From: Aporrectodea caliginosa
Lineage: Eukaryota; Annelida; Clitellata; Crassiclitellata; Lumbricidae
Length of the DNA stretch: 64,000 bases
Assembly: GCA_020284085.1 (NCBI GenBank)
Contig: JACEVL010000151.1
Coordinates: 228,501-292,500, forward strand
Direction of reading: 5' to 3'
The notes beneath the pieces were generated by a model, which saw only the letters and a list, made by a program, of their open reading frames with translations, was not told the DNA's origin and made no database searches. Position numbers and translations under genes: made by a program. Shown piece by piece: positions 45,510-57,659 of this stretch. The number at the start of each line of letters is the position of its first letter. Within the stretch, counting starts at the first letter, position 1.

Positions 45510-47290
45510 GGTCCAGAAGTTGGGGGGACCACAGTGCTTAAAGTGTAAAAAAAAGTGCCTGGACGCCCCTTACCTTTCCCTCCGCTCCTCCCACCAATAC
45601 CCTTTTCCCATCCCCTTTCCCCAACTTCCCTTCCTTATTCCCATCCCCTTCTTCCGTCCCTCTCCTCAACCCCTCTCCCTCCAATCAGAGGTGCAACAGT
45701 TACTATAAAATGTTTCCTGAGGTGCTCATGTTGCAAGCGCTGAAGGCATGAAGCCGTGAGTGCTGAGTTCCCATGCGTATAGGGCTATAGGCCTAACGAC
45801 TAGGGTGTCTGAGGGAGCGTCATGAGCTCCCTCCGCGGGGTCTGGGGCTCCGCCCCAGAAGCCAACGCATTTTTTTGCAATTGTTATCAAATGGAAGACG
45901 TGCTAGGCTCTTGTTTTCCAGCAGTTTCTGAACGATAAAGTTATGAAAACTTCATGGCTTATCCAAATTCCCAGACTAACACCACGACAATTTCAAAGTT
46001 TTATTTTGAAAGAAACAGGTTTCGTCTTACCTTTCGCCTTCGGCTCTTTCAGAAGTGTCTAGTTAATTTTTGCAGTCAAAATCCATTTCAAAAATAATTT
46101 TTTCTGCTTTTGTAAATTGGCTATACATTTTGTCCAGTTGTGTAGCCGATCGATGCCGCTACTTTGTTAGCAGATATTATCAGTAGTCTGTGCAATCCTG
46201 TGGCACACATAGTTTTCCTCAGGTGACTTATTGTGAGACGAAGCCTAGAAAATGCTCTCCGGAACAAAATGTGACTGGTAGGGCAAGGGCATCGTCATGC
46301 GGAGCTGGCTGAGTTTTGTATAACGAAACAATTCATTTAATTCCAATTGACAATTTTTCAACTCTTATGAAGCCATTACTTCCTTCTGACATGTTTTTCT
46401 TGCCTTTCTTTTTCTTTGAATACCTACAGTGTTTTATCTGTTGTTAACTCAATAAACGAATATAATATTATGATCATGAAGTCGTTTGTTGTCTCTCAAC
46501 AGTTTCTGGGTATTGCTGGTGAATTGCGTAAAACTGGAACAGTACTGTTGGTGTTTTATAGGTCTAGGCCTCTAGGTGAATCGTATCGTATTGTATCAAT
46601 GCATTGTATTGAAGTCATTTTACTCGATAAGTTCATTCAGTTATGAAACAGTCAAGACAAGACTCACAGTGGATGTGAGTCATGTGACAGTCAGGTAGAT
46701 CGTAAACTAGGCCCTATTGTGGGGCGCGGTGGTGTAGAGGTATGTTCGGTGCCTTGCAGCCGGAGGGTTGCGGGTTCGAATCCACCTCAAGGGGGTATAT
46801 TTGGTGCCTTGCAGCCGGAGGGTTGCGGGTTCGAATCCACCTCAAGCCGCCGCGTAGGGACTCCGGCAAGTCCTTCACTCGCAATTGCTCATGCGCTTCG
46901 GCGTGAAACTCCGATATAAATATCTGAAATGAATGAATGAATTTGTCAGGGCCTACGAAAATTCAGACGATAAAACCGGAAGTGCGCATATGACGTGCGA
47001 TTTGAAGAAAAGTTAACTAGAATGTACAAGTCAGGAATGAGGTGGAGAAACAAGTTACACTTACACGGTATAGAGCACATTCAGAAATCAAAATGACAAC
47101 ATGAAATTTCATTGGAATCTTAAGAAAATTAAATGCTGTTGGAAGTGACGTAGAGGAATTACACTGTTGCATGGACGCTGCATGGACGGCGTCCAGGTGG
47201 TGCTGCCTAATAAGTGGCAGGACGGCGTCCAGCCTTGAAAATAAGTGCCTGGACGCCGTCCATGACCGTCCATGCACACTTTAAGCCCTG
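45510..47290 (+). repeat. Dispersed repeat R3, copy 2
   Basis: Paralogue of 15190-18260. It lacks the hAT and foldback insertions of copy 1 and carries a SINE at 46717-46935 instead. Shared 3' part: GTTGCATGGACGCT.CATGGA, CTAATAAGTGGCAG and GCCTGGACGCCG.CCATGACC. Confidence 0.78.
46717..46935 (+). mobile_element. tRNA-derived SINE with duplicated B box
   Basis: Head GGGGCGCGGTGGTGTAGAGG (A box) and GGGTTCGAATCC (B box). A 44-base block is repeated exactly at 46748-46791 and 46803-46846 (period 55), so there are two B boxes. The body ends CTCCGATATAAATATCTGAA followed by an ATGA repeat tail. It could still be a polymerase III unit; a true tRNA gene is excluded because no acceptor stem pairs across the structure. 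Confidence 0.78.
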
Positions 47291-47459
47291 CCTCTTACCC
47301 TATACACGACTTATGTATGCTTAATCCGCGACTTGAAGGTAACTCGCAGATTACAAATTAGATGTTTACATCTGTTGCATAACTGTTAATATATATATTC
47401 AGAGGCGCCAGCAGGCTTGAAAAATTGGACGCTCACCCCTCCTGTTTCCTCACTGGGCC

Positions 47460-47810
47460 ACGCAGGGGACGTCTTACCGCACATTGAAACAGACAGCATC
47501 TGGAGTAAAGATCAACTGCTCTTCATCGATCGCTCATAAACATGTCCGTGAAACCACTCAAGCTGAACAGAATTTGCATTTCTGGATGTATTACGAGTGT
47601 ATGTACCATATTGTCACGCCGCCCCTAGCCTCAACACATGACGCCCACATCGTTTCATCGACTGAGTGAGCTTCGTGTCGCTGTGGAAGGTCCTGAGAGT
47701 AAGTCAGAAGAAAGGCAGTGCTAGGCTTCAGGTTCGAATCGTCTGTGTTCTGGCGCTGCCATTGATATCGACCGCCTATATATCTCTTTATATGGAACTC
47801 TAGCCTGAGA
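47460..47810 (+). repeat. Dispersed repeat R2, copy 5
   Basis: Aligns with 8398-8720 over its full length (GCATCTGGAGTAAAGATCAA, then GTTCGAATCGTCTGTGTTCT and GCGCTGCCATTGATATC). Confidence 0.75.
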
Positions 47811-48146
47811 TATTCAGAAGCAGCGTCTGGGAATGGGTGACAGGTTCAAACACAGCCGTTGAAATGCTGGCTTATTTACTTCACTAGAAATATGCAGGCA
47901 ATAAACGAATCCCAGAGGCTTGAACATGGAGATCAGTGCATCGCAGGACTTCACTTAAATGCCTTTACTGCCTAGCTCATGCCAGGACCAAATTGCCATG
48001 CTTGGTAACAGAGGCACGATCGAGTATGCAAACAAATTGTCGAGTGTCTTTAACCTACAAAGTAAGTACGTAAGTAAGTATATTCTTTATTAACCAATTG
48101 CTATTAGCACTTTGGAGTATAGACATCTTAAAATGACAATTAAAAA
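47811..48146. other. Unassigned intergenic DNA
   Basis: Nothing recognised. Confidence 0.45.
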
Positions 48147-48154
48147 GTATAGAG

Positions 48155-48602
48155 CAGTGCTTCCCAAAGTGGTGGTCCGCGGACCGGTGCCGGTCCGCGA
48201 GCACTCAGTTGCCGGTCCGCAAAGTGAGTCAAGAAACTAGTCAAATTGTCTCATCATCAGGATGTGACTATGAAGTCAAATGGCGGTGTAGAGGAAGGCA
48301 ACATCTGCCAGATGAGCGAACTGAGACACTGAAAGTCTGTCTTTATATTTTTTAAAGTCATAATAAAACAGACTTGTTAGGCTAGCATTTAAAGGGTAAT
48401 TGAGTCATATAATTATTTAGATGAATATGTATTTAAATCGATTTTCATACATTTTGAGGAACTTAGGTGATCGAAAGCGAAAAAGATAAATGATTAATAA
48501 ATTTGGCACCGGTCCTCCTGCAGTGGGAAAATTCTTGCCGGTCCGTGATCCTGAAAGTTAATTCCTGCCGGTCCGTGACGCTGAAAAGTTTGGGAAGCAC
48601 TG
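48155..48602. mobile_element. hAT-type MITE
   Basis: Ends are CAGTGCTTCCCAAA and TTTGGGAAGCACTG, a perfect 14-bp inverted pair. It is flanked by a perfect 8-bp duplication GTATAGAG (48147-48154 and 48603-48610). The repeated word CCGGTCCGYG near both ends is typical of this MITE type. 448 bp, noncoding. Confidence 0.95.
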
Positions 48603-48779
48603 GTATAGAGCATCCTGACAAGAACCGTTTTTCGCAACAAGTAAGTTTGTTTTTTATTATTATATTCGTTTATTGGTAACAACAAAACACTGATAGTCAC
48701 ACCGCTATCAGGTACATTGTGATCAAACAAGTATGTGAGTGTGTGAGTGAGAATATCCCTTATTAAACCAATTGCCAAC

Positions 48780-50300
48780 CGCACCTTGTACATATTGGCT
48801 AACCGCATAACCATCGGACAAGTATTAACGTATGGAACCTCCAAGTTGCACTAGCACGACAGTTGAACGACATGGTTGACGCCCAGACAGATCATGCCAA
48901 TGCCCTGCACGACTGTTAGAGCAATCATATCCAATGCTACTGCAATCGCACATCATTTTGATTACCTTTCCAACCAACCCCGGCCATTGTGACTTTGTTG
49001 TCGACATCTCGGAACTGTAAGGAAAAATTGAAACATCAAAATAACTATCCTACATGTATAATAACACGTTCTTATTAGGTGCACAAGCAAACCCTTCCTA
49101 CCAGCACACCCACATGGCTCACATGGGACCCTTTTAGGGCCCAGTTGGGTCCCATGAAATGTTTGTGATCATGCTGGTAAGGGGCCGTCCATAAAGTACG
49201 TCACGCTATTTTTGACCATTTTTACCCCCTCTCCCTGTCACAAACTGTCACAAAACTCGGACCCCCCCCTAAAGTACGTCACACTTTAAATTCCGAATTT
49301 ATCGCTCAGTGACATAATTATGCAGCAGACAACATAGAAATAATAATACTTCCGAAAGCAAGGCTATACATAAACAAGGCTTCGCAACAGCATTATTACT
49401 AGCGCTCCTAGCGAGAGGAATCGTGAACAACACATTCAGGAGATATGCATTTCATGCTATTTTGACATAAAACTAATTAAAATGTTTCAGAAAATTTTTG
49501 AAAATTATTTTTAAAGCTATGAAATTCTACTAAAAATTAAAAAATAAATTATAAATAAAAATTTCAAAAAAAATAAATGTGTGACGTCACACATGGCCTG
49601 ACCCCCTCCCCTGTCACAAACTGTCACACTTTCTTAAACCCCCTCCACCCCCTGGAGCGTGACGTACTTTGTGGACGGCCCCTAAGTTCATGTTAGTTCT
49701 GTATATGGTCCACGCACAAACTTCAAAAGCCTTCAACAGAGTTTAAAAACTCAGTCACCTGTGTTTTCCTGACGGTGTAGTTACTCAGGGCTCTTGTCTC
49801 ATTGAGTAAGTCAGATAACATTTCCTATTAATTAAAATGTTCTTTCCGAAAATGTCATTGTGGTCTTCAAATGAGAAGTATGTCATTTTAATTCAATCTG
49901 ATTGGCCAAACACGAGAATAAGAGCACACGAGCAGCTGAATGGAGGTTTCCTCACAATGCTACTTTAGCTCACTGCCTTTGGTACCATGACCTTTACGTA
50001 TCGCTCAACATGTGCGTGACTCATTTTGGGAGACTGCTAGACTAATTAAGCAACAGAGGATGCATAATGAAATTCTATAGATGTTTAGTTTTGTGTAGTT
50101 TAATTTACAGTCTGGTCTGTTCAGTTGTGGCATTTTATTATCAGTGACTTTTGTCTATAGTTCAGCTGATACAAGATGACCCAAAACGATGCTAAACTAA
50201 GCTGTTCATCACAGTCATATGCTGCCACTAGGGTAACTGGCAAATATGATTTGGATTCAGAATTTCAGACTGCATGCTTAATAACGAAGTGCTTCAAAAT
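48780..50300 (+). repeat. Dispersed repeat R1, fullest copy
   Basis: It combines the parts found separately at 1-440 and 9265-9990, interrupted by the Harbinger-type MITE at 49181-49682. No conserved frame was found. The element class is unknown. Confidence 0.75.
49181..49682. mobile_element. PIF/Harbinger-type MITE
   Basis: Inverted ends GGGGCCGTCCATAAAGTACG and CGTACTTTGTGGACGGCCCC (one mismatch). Flanked by TAA at 49178-49180 and 49683-49685, the 3-bp TWA target of Harbinger elements. The R1 copy at the window start has a single TAA at 421-423 and no insert. 502 bp, noncoding. Subterminal TGTCACAAACTGTCACA words occur at both ends. Confidence 0.92.
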
Positions 50301-50419
50301 AATTGAAAATAAGGACCAATACTGTCCTTTTCAAGTGCAGTCATATATTTAGTGTAAGCATTGGCAAAAGTACCACAAAGCCGTGCTAAATCAATCCAGT
50401 GGTTTTTGAATAGCGATTT

Positions 50420-50870
50420 TGTATGGCGACAGTACGTCCTCGACCATGCTCAGCTTTAAATGAATTGATCGGGTGGGATCCTTCACCACCACTGAGCATT
50501 TGAACGGGGTTTCACGTCATTTAAGTTCCCTCTGTATATGGACCGAAGACAGAAAGACACTTTTTAAACGCCAATGCTCGCCATCTGCAGGCAGTGCTTG
50601 TCCGAAGAGTGGATAAAAGATGAGGGCGACTCTAATGATCTTCATTATCACACAGTGTCGTTAAACTGAAACTACAGTTACTACTAATCGGCGGATCATA
50701 GGCCTACACGAAACAACCCAACTTACGCAGTTAAATATCGATGTCAACAGCAAGAGCAGCTACGTTAGTTGCCAAAATGTAGTAGAAAAGTAGATAGCAA
50801 CCGAATGCTTGGCGTAGGCCTATGCATTGATCAGGTGAGATACTTCAACCACCGCTGCCCAAGACACCCA
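50420..50870. repeat. CTCGACC-type dispersed repeat fragments
   Basis: ATGAATTGATCGGGTG..ATCCTTCACCACC and GACAGAAAGACAC.TTTTAAACGCC match the internal motif of the 3.2-kb and 12.1-kb duplicated segments. At 50595-50670 a GGGCGACTCTAATGATCTTC stretch belongs to the interspersed family seen at 59588-59712. Confidence 0.65.
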
Positions 50871-50944
50871 AACATCATCGTATCACTGCCGTTCTTAAAT
50901 CACTCCACTGGCAGAAAAGCCACGAGCAAATCCACTTCGAAGTC

Positions 50945-51312
50945 CAATCATTAATTTTATTCAAGTATTTATATAGCACATCTTCAAAGAAACTACTCAG
51001 AGGTGCTCTCGACTCCAGCACGGTCAAAAGAACAGTTTTCAAGCGCTTGTAGAGTGTGTCAGAGAGTGACCTAAAGAACAGGCGCAGCTCAAGAGGGAGG
51101 CCATTCCATACCACCGGACCTACCACAGGAGAATCGTGACTTTGCATGATGGAAGTACGGCAAACGGGAATGAGAGCACCCCTTTCCCGCTGAACGTAGG
51201 GAGCGAATACCCCGAGTACCCGACACAGGCGACAAATGTTTGAACCATCGGAAACGGAAGTTAGTAATGATGACTTTCCACGAGGTAAGCGGGTGATTAC
51301 ATTGAAAACTTT
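50945..51312 (-). pseudogene. LINE-C C-terminal fragment
   Basis: The minus-strand translation includes VVGPVVWNGLPLELRLF and SLSDTLYKRLKTV, matching 24470-24800. It is 5'-truncated; the 3' end on the plus strand is AATTTTATTCAAGTATTTAT. Confidence 0.8.
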
Positions 51313-52059
51313 AGCAAACATCTAATTATCTGTTTGCTATCTTTGCAGTGTTTGCCCACCGTCTCTTCCATCTGCCAACTTCATTTCTCTACCGTTTACC
51401 TATTGGGCGTTCATCAAGGGTCTTTAAAAACTGTTTGTAGGGATATTTCCCTTTGTGATATAACATGATATATAGTCCTACTGCAGTGTGAATCACCAAA
51501 GTTATTTTAACTCTTAAATTACTCATAAATGTAATAGTCAGGTTCTTGTTGATTTTTAGACTCTTTGTCAGTTTGAAATCAAGACCAGACAAACTTAAAA
51601 TTTCTATTTAAGATTCCAGCTGATAAGATAGGCTAATCTGACTAACATATGAATACAAAAATACCAGGCACCGGGAATAAAAGCACGACGTTATTTGATG
51701 GTTCCACGTAAAACTTTCTGACCAGATACAATTTTCTGTAAAATCGTTACTTAAGTGACAAGAATTACACAAAGTAAATACATAACATACCAAATGTCCT
51801 CGGTTTTATATATAGGAAATGAAAGCAAAGCAAGTCTGTCCATTTTCTTTATCATGACTATTTATTATGCATGAAAGTGCACAACAGAGTATGACAGGCT
51901 CTAATGTTCAAAAATTTACGGATTTCTCATAAAGTTCAGACATGGCTACCATTTAAATTTTCACCTGCATGATACATTGTGTTAATCCAATAAATCATTT
52001 CAATTACACTGAGTATATCACTACAGAAATAAAACAAGTTGTAGAGAATTGGTTATCCT
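51313..52059. other. Unassigned AT-rich DNA
   Basis: Nothing recognised; short frames only. Confidence 0.45.
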
Positions 52060-52270
52060 TGTCTTTGTAGAGCAAGCGACATGCAACTGGATTCGAAGGC
52101 TGCATGGTTTCTCTGGTTCAAGGTCAGAGCTACCCGGTTCTTGGTGTGATAGATACTACACCATTTTTGACCCAAACTCTCACGCGTGTTGGGCTGAAAT
52201 CCATTGAGGCTGCTCCGGTGTCAGGCAGGATATATACCTGAAATATATATTTATTTATTCATATATACAT
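52060..52270 (+). mobile_element. SINE-like sequence
   Basis: CTTTGTAGAGCAAGCGACAT and TGGATTCGAAGGC look like degenerate A and B boxes. The 3' part GGATATATACCTGAAATATA with a TTTATTTATTCAT end resembles the GATATAAATATCTGAAATGA end of the SINE at 46.8 kb. Exact borders are unclear. Confidence 0.4.
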
Positions 52271-52376
52271 ACCAGATTATTAGTGGTAAAACTGAAGGAT
52301 ATAAAAGTTTGAAACTCTCAGAGTCAAAAGTGTGAGACTTCAAATTCTGCGGATTTCTGTCTCTTGGCCTGCGTAA

Positions 52377-52841
52377 GTGACTTATGAAAAGGTTTCGAGT
52401 AAAGGCGATGCTCAACTGCCTCCGTACAATTCACGTCTCGGCGGAGAACTTACGCCGGTATTCAGAGGACCTCGACCGTTAGTCACTGGTGGCGCTTCGT
52501 CCAACCAAATAGTGGACGACGAATGCCTCCTCTGTGTGCACCCGGTGGTTCATGGAATAGCCGGACTTACGTTGGCCAATCTTCTACCAATGAGGGACTT
52601 CTTAGCTGTGTTGCGAACGCTACCGTCCGACGTCGTTCCACACTATCAGCGCCGGTTGGGCTATAGGCTGCAGAGACTCAGTCAGCTGCTGCTGAAGATT
52701 TGGTCATCTGTCAACTATGGATGGTCATCCGTTGGTTGGATTTCAAGCGTGTGCTTGGATGGTCTCGCCAATTGCGACTATTATAGTTTTATGAGCATTT
52801 CTTTGCTTGCTGTTAATAACATTTTGCACCATAAAGACTAG
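52377..52841 (+). CDS. Unassigned open frame of 154 codons
   Basis: This is the longest complex-sequence frame in the right half without LINE motifs (RLGGELTPVFRGPRPL, ECLLCVHPVVHGIAGL). No domain is recognised, no repeat copy exists in the window, and no promoter or splice context supports it. It may be chance or a remnant of an unknown element. Confidence 0.2.
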   Translation: MTYEKVSSKGDAQLPPYNSRLGGELTPVFRGPRPLVTGGASSNQIVDDECLLCVHPVVHGIAGLTLANLLPMRDFLAVLRTLPSDVVPHYQRRLGYRLQRLSQLLLKIWSSVNYGWSSVGWISSVCLDGLANCDYYSFMSISLLAVNNILHHKD

Positions 52842-53369
52842 CACATGTAGGCAGTGCTGCTATAATAATTAGTGTCCACATAATACCTGCATACATATAT
52901 GCAAAGACACATTCCTATATTCCCATATAAATACATAAATATTCTATGATACGGTACAACTGCAACCTACAGAAATAATAATGTTTATACGATAGGCGAT
53001 TGCAGGCCTTTTATTTTTAAACCACTCTTTAACATTCGTAAAGTCGCCTTTTAGGCAGCCTTTGAGTCTGTGAGCAATAGCATGCTGCATGTATAGGCCT
53101 ATTCGACGTATTATTGTTTAATTTTAGAGAGAAAAAACTAAATATTCAGCCATCTACAAACTATTTCGAATATTATGATCAAAACAAATGTTCAGGCTCG
53201 TCAACAATTTACAACGGAATTATTCTCACATAACAGTCTGGCCTGTCTCGGAGAATCTGTGCTTTGGCCTCTTCTGGATCCTGAAATAAGAAAACAAGAC
53301 AATAATTATTTCACTGGTTTAATGATCATCGTTGAGCGTCACAGGCACCTGTGCGTAAACAACTTGCTA
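52842..53369. other. Unassigned intergenic DNA
   Basis: Nothing recognised. Confidence 0.45.
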
Positions 53370-53490
53370 AGCGTCGTTGCACGGAGTAGGACCTGCTGCA
53401 CTTAACCACTTCTATTCTCAACCAATTATTAATCTATAGACTACCGTATCCCTATAGCACGACAAGAGTACGACATGGTGGACACCCGGA

Positions 53491-53973
53491 CTGGTTCATG
53501 CTTTCATATGCTCCAGAATTGATTACTGTAATTCTCTTCTCATTGGTCTTCCTAAGGTTCGTCTTTCGCCTCTTCAGGCGGTCCTAAATGCTGCCGCCAG
53601 ATTAATAGCACGCCTACCATGGTACTCTCACATTTCTACCTTCGTGTTTGAACAACTGCACTGGCTTCCTCTCTCTGCTCGTATTACATTCAAAATTCTC
53701 ATTCTAGTCTTCATGGCACAAAGGGGTCTTGCCCCAAAATATTTAGCTGATGTATTACTCCGGCCTCTTTCAGCCTCCTCCCATCGACCACTACGCTCAT
53801 CAAACAGACTTGAGCTTCTAGTTCCTCATACTAGAACAGCTATGGCTCAGTCCCGATCCTTTACCTCAATTGGTCCCTCTCTTTGGAATGCGCTGTCTCC
53901 ATCTACTCGCTCTCGAATTCTAGCTAGTAACCTCTCTTCCACCTTTGCTTACCTCAAAACCGTTTTGTTCTAG
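53491..53973 (+). pseudogene. LINE reverse-transcriptase C-terminal region (LINE-D)
   Basis: One open frame without start: SRIDYCNSLLIGLP, AVLNAAARLIARLP, FEQLHWLPLSARITFKI, MAQSRSFTSIGPSLWNALSP, ending LKTVLF-stop. This is the thumb/C-terminal region of a non-LTR reverse transcriptase and differs from LINE-A, -B and -C. It is 5'-truncated and lies immediately after an R1-like stretch (53370-53490). Confidence 0.88.
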
Positions 53974-54239
53974 TAGGTTGTATAGCACGGATTCTATGCC
54001 AGTCAAGGTTTAGTGAACACGTAGCCCCTCCCCTATTGTTCTAGTAAGCGTAAGCCCCACCCCCTATTGTTCTAAGCCACGCCTCTTTTGCCTCTAGGCC
54101 TGGGCTGTCACCTGCCATTCTTTTGTTCTCGGCTTGGCACCTGCTCATCCATTGTTCCAGGGTCAGGGGCACCTTTCAATCTAGGTCTAATGGGCCACCC
54201 CCCTGGGCCACCCCCTAGTCCTTTGTTCATACATCAAAG

Positions 54240-54615
54240 CACAATGGTCTTTTGTTACAGGGGTCATAAAACCATTATACCAAGTCATAAAATCATAAAC
54301 TCATTAAATCGCCGTACTATGAAAGGACTGTCATAATATCATAAACTCATTAAGACGCTGCACTATGAATAGGCCATCATAAAAGTGCACTCAAAAGCCC
54401 ATTATATTGGGTCATAAAGACGCCGTACTATGAATATGCCATCATAAAAGTCCTCAAAACCCCATTATATCGAGTCATTAAGGGGCGCACTATGAATACA
54501 CCATTATAAAAGTTCCATCAAAACCCCATTATATCAACACATTAAGAGGCATACTATGAAAGGCCACTCACAAAGTCATTATGCCAAGTCACGCACAATG
54601 AAAAGACTGTCATAA
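54240..54615 (+). repeat. Tandem repeat of about 60 bp
   Basis: Variants of CATTATATCGAGTCATTAAG, CACTATGAATA and CCATCATAAAAGT recur about six times. Confidence 0.8.
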
Positions 54616-54619
54616 ACCA

Positions 54620-55020
54620 TTTATATAATTATATTTTAATTATATTTCAAATAAATACCATTTAATATTTTAATATACGCTAAAGTTGCACTCTTGTTAG
54701 GGTAGGACATCTGTTCATTAGACGAACCCTTTTGGGTGAAGGCGCAGCAGCTAGAAGCGCATCTTACAGCTACAATGCTACATGGCTATAATTTTAATTA
54801 TATTTTAAATAAATACCATTTAATATTTTAATATACGTTAAAGTTGTACTCTTATTAATGCAGGCTATTTGTTCATTAGACGAAGTCTGTTGCTAGAAGT
54901 GCATATTACAGCAACATGGCTATTATTTTAATTATATTTTAATTATATTTTAATTACATTTCAAATAATTACCATTTAATATTTTAACATAGCCTACCTT
55001 AAAGTTGTACTCTTGTGCGA
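54620..55020 (+). repeat. 157-bp repeat, three units
   Basis: TACCATTTAATATTTTAA recurs at about 54662, 54820 and 54976 with TTAAAGTTG.ACTCTT and TGTTCATTAGACGAA downstream. A fourth dispersed copy lies at 56343-56420. Confidence 0.8.
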
Positions 55021-55069
55021 CTAATTATATAACCACCCATCTACACATCTTTCCATATAAATTGCGAGA

Positions 55070-55365
<296 letters not shown>

Positions 55366-55454
55366 CGAAATATTTATTCTCTCCATCAATCAACATAAGC
55401 TACAATTGACAAGGATGCAGTAACTGTTGTCTAAAATGAACATCATAAGTGCCG

Positions 55455-55735
55455 CTAGAGACACATCTCCCCTAGGTCTGGCTCCGCTAAAGTGCCGCGG
55501 AAAGCCACCGAGTTGAACCGCTGGATAGTAATAGAGAGACGCTGCAGCAAGAAGCAGGTCTCTCTCTTGTCTTCTGTGGACAGCGTCAGGCTACGACCTA
55601 AATCTGAGATAAAGTTTTGGCCAGTGATGTTAATTGGACCTAAGGTCTCGATAGCTAGAGGCACGAAAAAGTGCGTGTTTAGAAGTGCATTGTACTTGGA
55701 CATTTTCCTCTCTGTGGCGATCTCGGCTGCCGCGC
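55455..55735 (-). pseudogene. Retroelement C-terminal fragment, third copy
   Basis: The minus-strand translation includes HFFVPLAIETLGPI, ISDLGRSLTLSTEDKRET and FLLQRLSITIQRFNSVAF. It belongs to the same protein family as 12720-13036 and 55160-55262. The frame is intact for 82 codons. Confidence 0.65.
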
Positions 55736-55821
55736 CCGCAGCAATATTAATATTAATTATTATTAATATTAATTATTATTAATATTAATTATTATTAATA
55801 TTAATTATTATTAATTAATAT

Positions 55822-55866
<45 letters not shown>

Positions 55867-56080
55867 TCTTATTATGCCGAAAGTCCTCAACTCTCAAATT
55901 TCAAACAAAATAGATGTTAAAAGGAAGAACACACAGAAAGAGAGAAAGACAGACGGAGAGAGCACGAAGGAGGGTGGAAGGGAGAGAGACATCGCACGCT
56001 TGTGTATTTGTAGGCATGAATGCATTTATTATTATTATTATTATTATTATGCCCGATTATTAGGCTATTATTATTATGTC

Positions 56081-56154
<74 letters not shown>

Positions 56155-56223
56155 GTGCTCAAGTCTCAAATATCAAACAAAATTGATGTAAAAAGGAAGA
56201 ACACGGAGAAAGAGAGAGAGAGA

Positions 56224-56296
<73 letters not shown>

Positions 56297-56340
56297 TGGA
56301 AGGAAGGAAGGGAGGGAGAGAGGGAGAGAGAGGCAGAGGT
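55736..56340. repeat. (ATT)n and (GA)n microsatellites
   Basis: TATTAAT/ATTATT tracts at 55740-55865 and 56028-56155. AAACAAAAT.GATGTTAAAAGG followed by AAAGAGAG occurs twice (55905 and 56175), a short direct repeat. (GA)n runs at 56213-56290. Confidence 0.9.
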
Positions 56341-56459
56341 AAGCTATTATTTTAATATACGTTAAAGTTGCGCTCTTATTGGTCCAGCCTATATTATGTT
56401 CATTAGACGACTCCTATTGACCCTTATCGAACCACGTATAGGCTATTATTAGCATATTC

Positions 56460-56775
56460 ATAGCAGACTGGTGTATGAATTTGTGTAAGTGGACGTTTGC
56501 AGATTTGTTTGTGTATGTGTATGTTTGTATGCTTGAGTGTTTGTGGTTGTGTGTATTTGTATGTGTTTATGTGTTTGGGTAGGTGTTTGCACATTTGTGT
56601 TTCTGTATGTGCATGTTTAAGTGTTTGTATATTCGCATTTATGTATTTGTGAAAGTTTGTGTGGGTATGTTTGTATGTATTGGTATGTATGCACGTATGA
56701 GTTTGCACATTTGTGCAAGTGTTTGTGTGCAGGTTTGTAGATGTTTGTATGTATGCGACTCTCTTGGTTTGCTTA
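56460..56775. repeat. TGTATGTTTG-type simple repeat
   Basis: Degenerate TTTGTGTATG tract; His/Thr/Lys-rich frames on the minus strand are artefacts. Confidence 0.85.
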
Positions 56776-56889
56776 GATGCATAGAATGTTAAAACACATG
56801 AGATGAGGTTTGTAGGGTGCCAAGAGACATGAGAGATCAACTTGAATGTTTAAATTGCAGCTGTTAAGTTACAAAGTTGGATGGGACCA

Positions 56890-57655
56890 CTGTTTGTATA
56901 GACCACATACAAATTTCAGCTTGCTGAGATGTGTAGAATGGCGACAAGTATGCCAATATTACCATTCTTCGAATGCTGAGACGCAAAGAATTGCGGTGGG
57001 TATGTTAAAATTCGATTCTTCGAATGCTGAGACGCAAAGAATTGCGGTGTGTATGCCACAATTACCACTCTTCGAATGCTAAGATTCATAGAATTACCAA
57101 GTGTATGTAAAAATTACGACTTTTCGAATGCTCAGACACAAAGAATTGTGGTATGTATGCTACAATTACCACTCTTCGAATGATAAGACGCATAGAATTT
57201 CTAAAATTACGACTCTTCAACTGATCAAACACTTGGAATTGACATACATATGCTAAAATTCAATTCTTCGAATGCTAAGACGCAAAGAATTGCAGTGTAT
57301 ATGTTAAAATTACGAGTCCTCTAATGCTCAAACACATAGAATTGCTATGTATATGTAAAAATTCGATTCTTCGACCACTCAGACACAAAGAATCACAGCG
57401 TGCATGATAATATTACAATTCTTCAAATGCTAAGACACAAACAATTGCTGTGGATATGTTAAAATTACAAGTCTTCGAATGCTAAGGTGCAAAGAATTGC
57501 GATATTTATGCCACAATTACCACTCCTCGAATGCTGAGATGCATAGAATTGGTAAAATTACGACTCTTCAACCACTCAGACATATAGAATTGCCGGACGT
57601 ATGCCACAATATTATTACAACTCTTCAACTACTGAAACACATAGAATTGCAGTCA
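56890..57655 (+). repeat. 52-bp tandem satellite
   Basis: CTTCGAATGCTRAGACGCAA plus AGAATTGCGGT recurs with starts at 56968, 57019, 57071, 57123 and 57175 and then with more indels, about 14 units. Inverted copies occur at 58640-58698 and 59249-59440. Confidence 0.9.
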
Positions 57656-57659
57656 CCTT

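Noticed and set aside
46717..46860. tRNA gene or tandem tRNA pair
   Set aside because: A and B boxes are present, but no cloverleaf acceptor pairing; a SINE tail follows.
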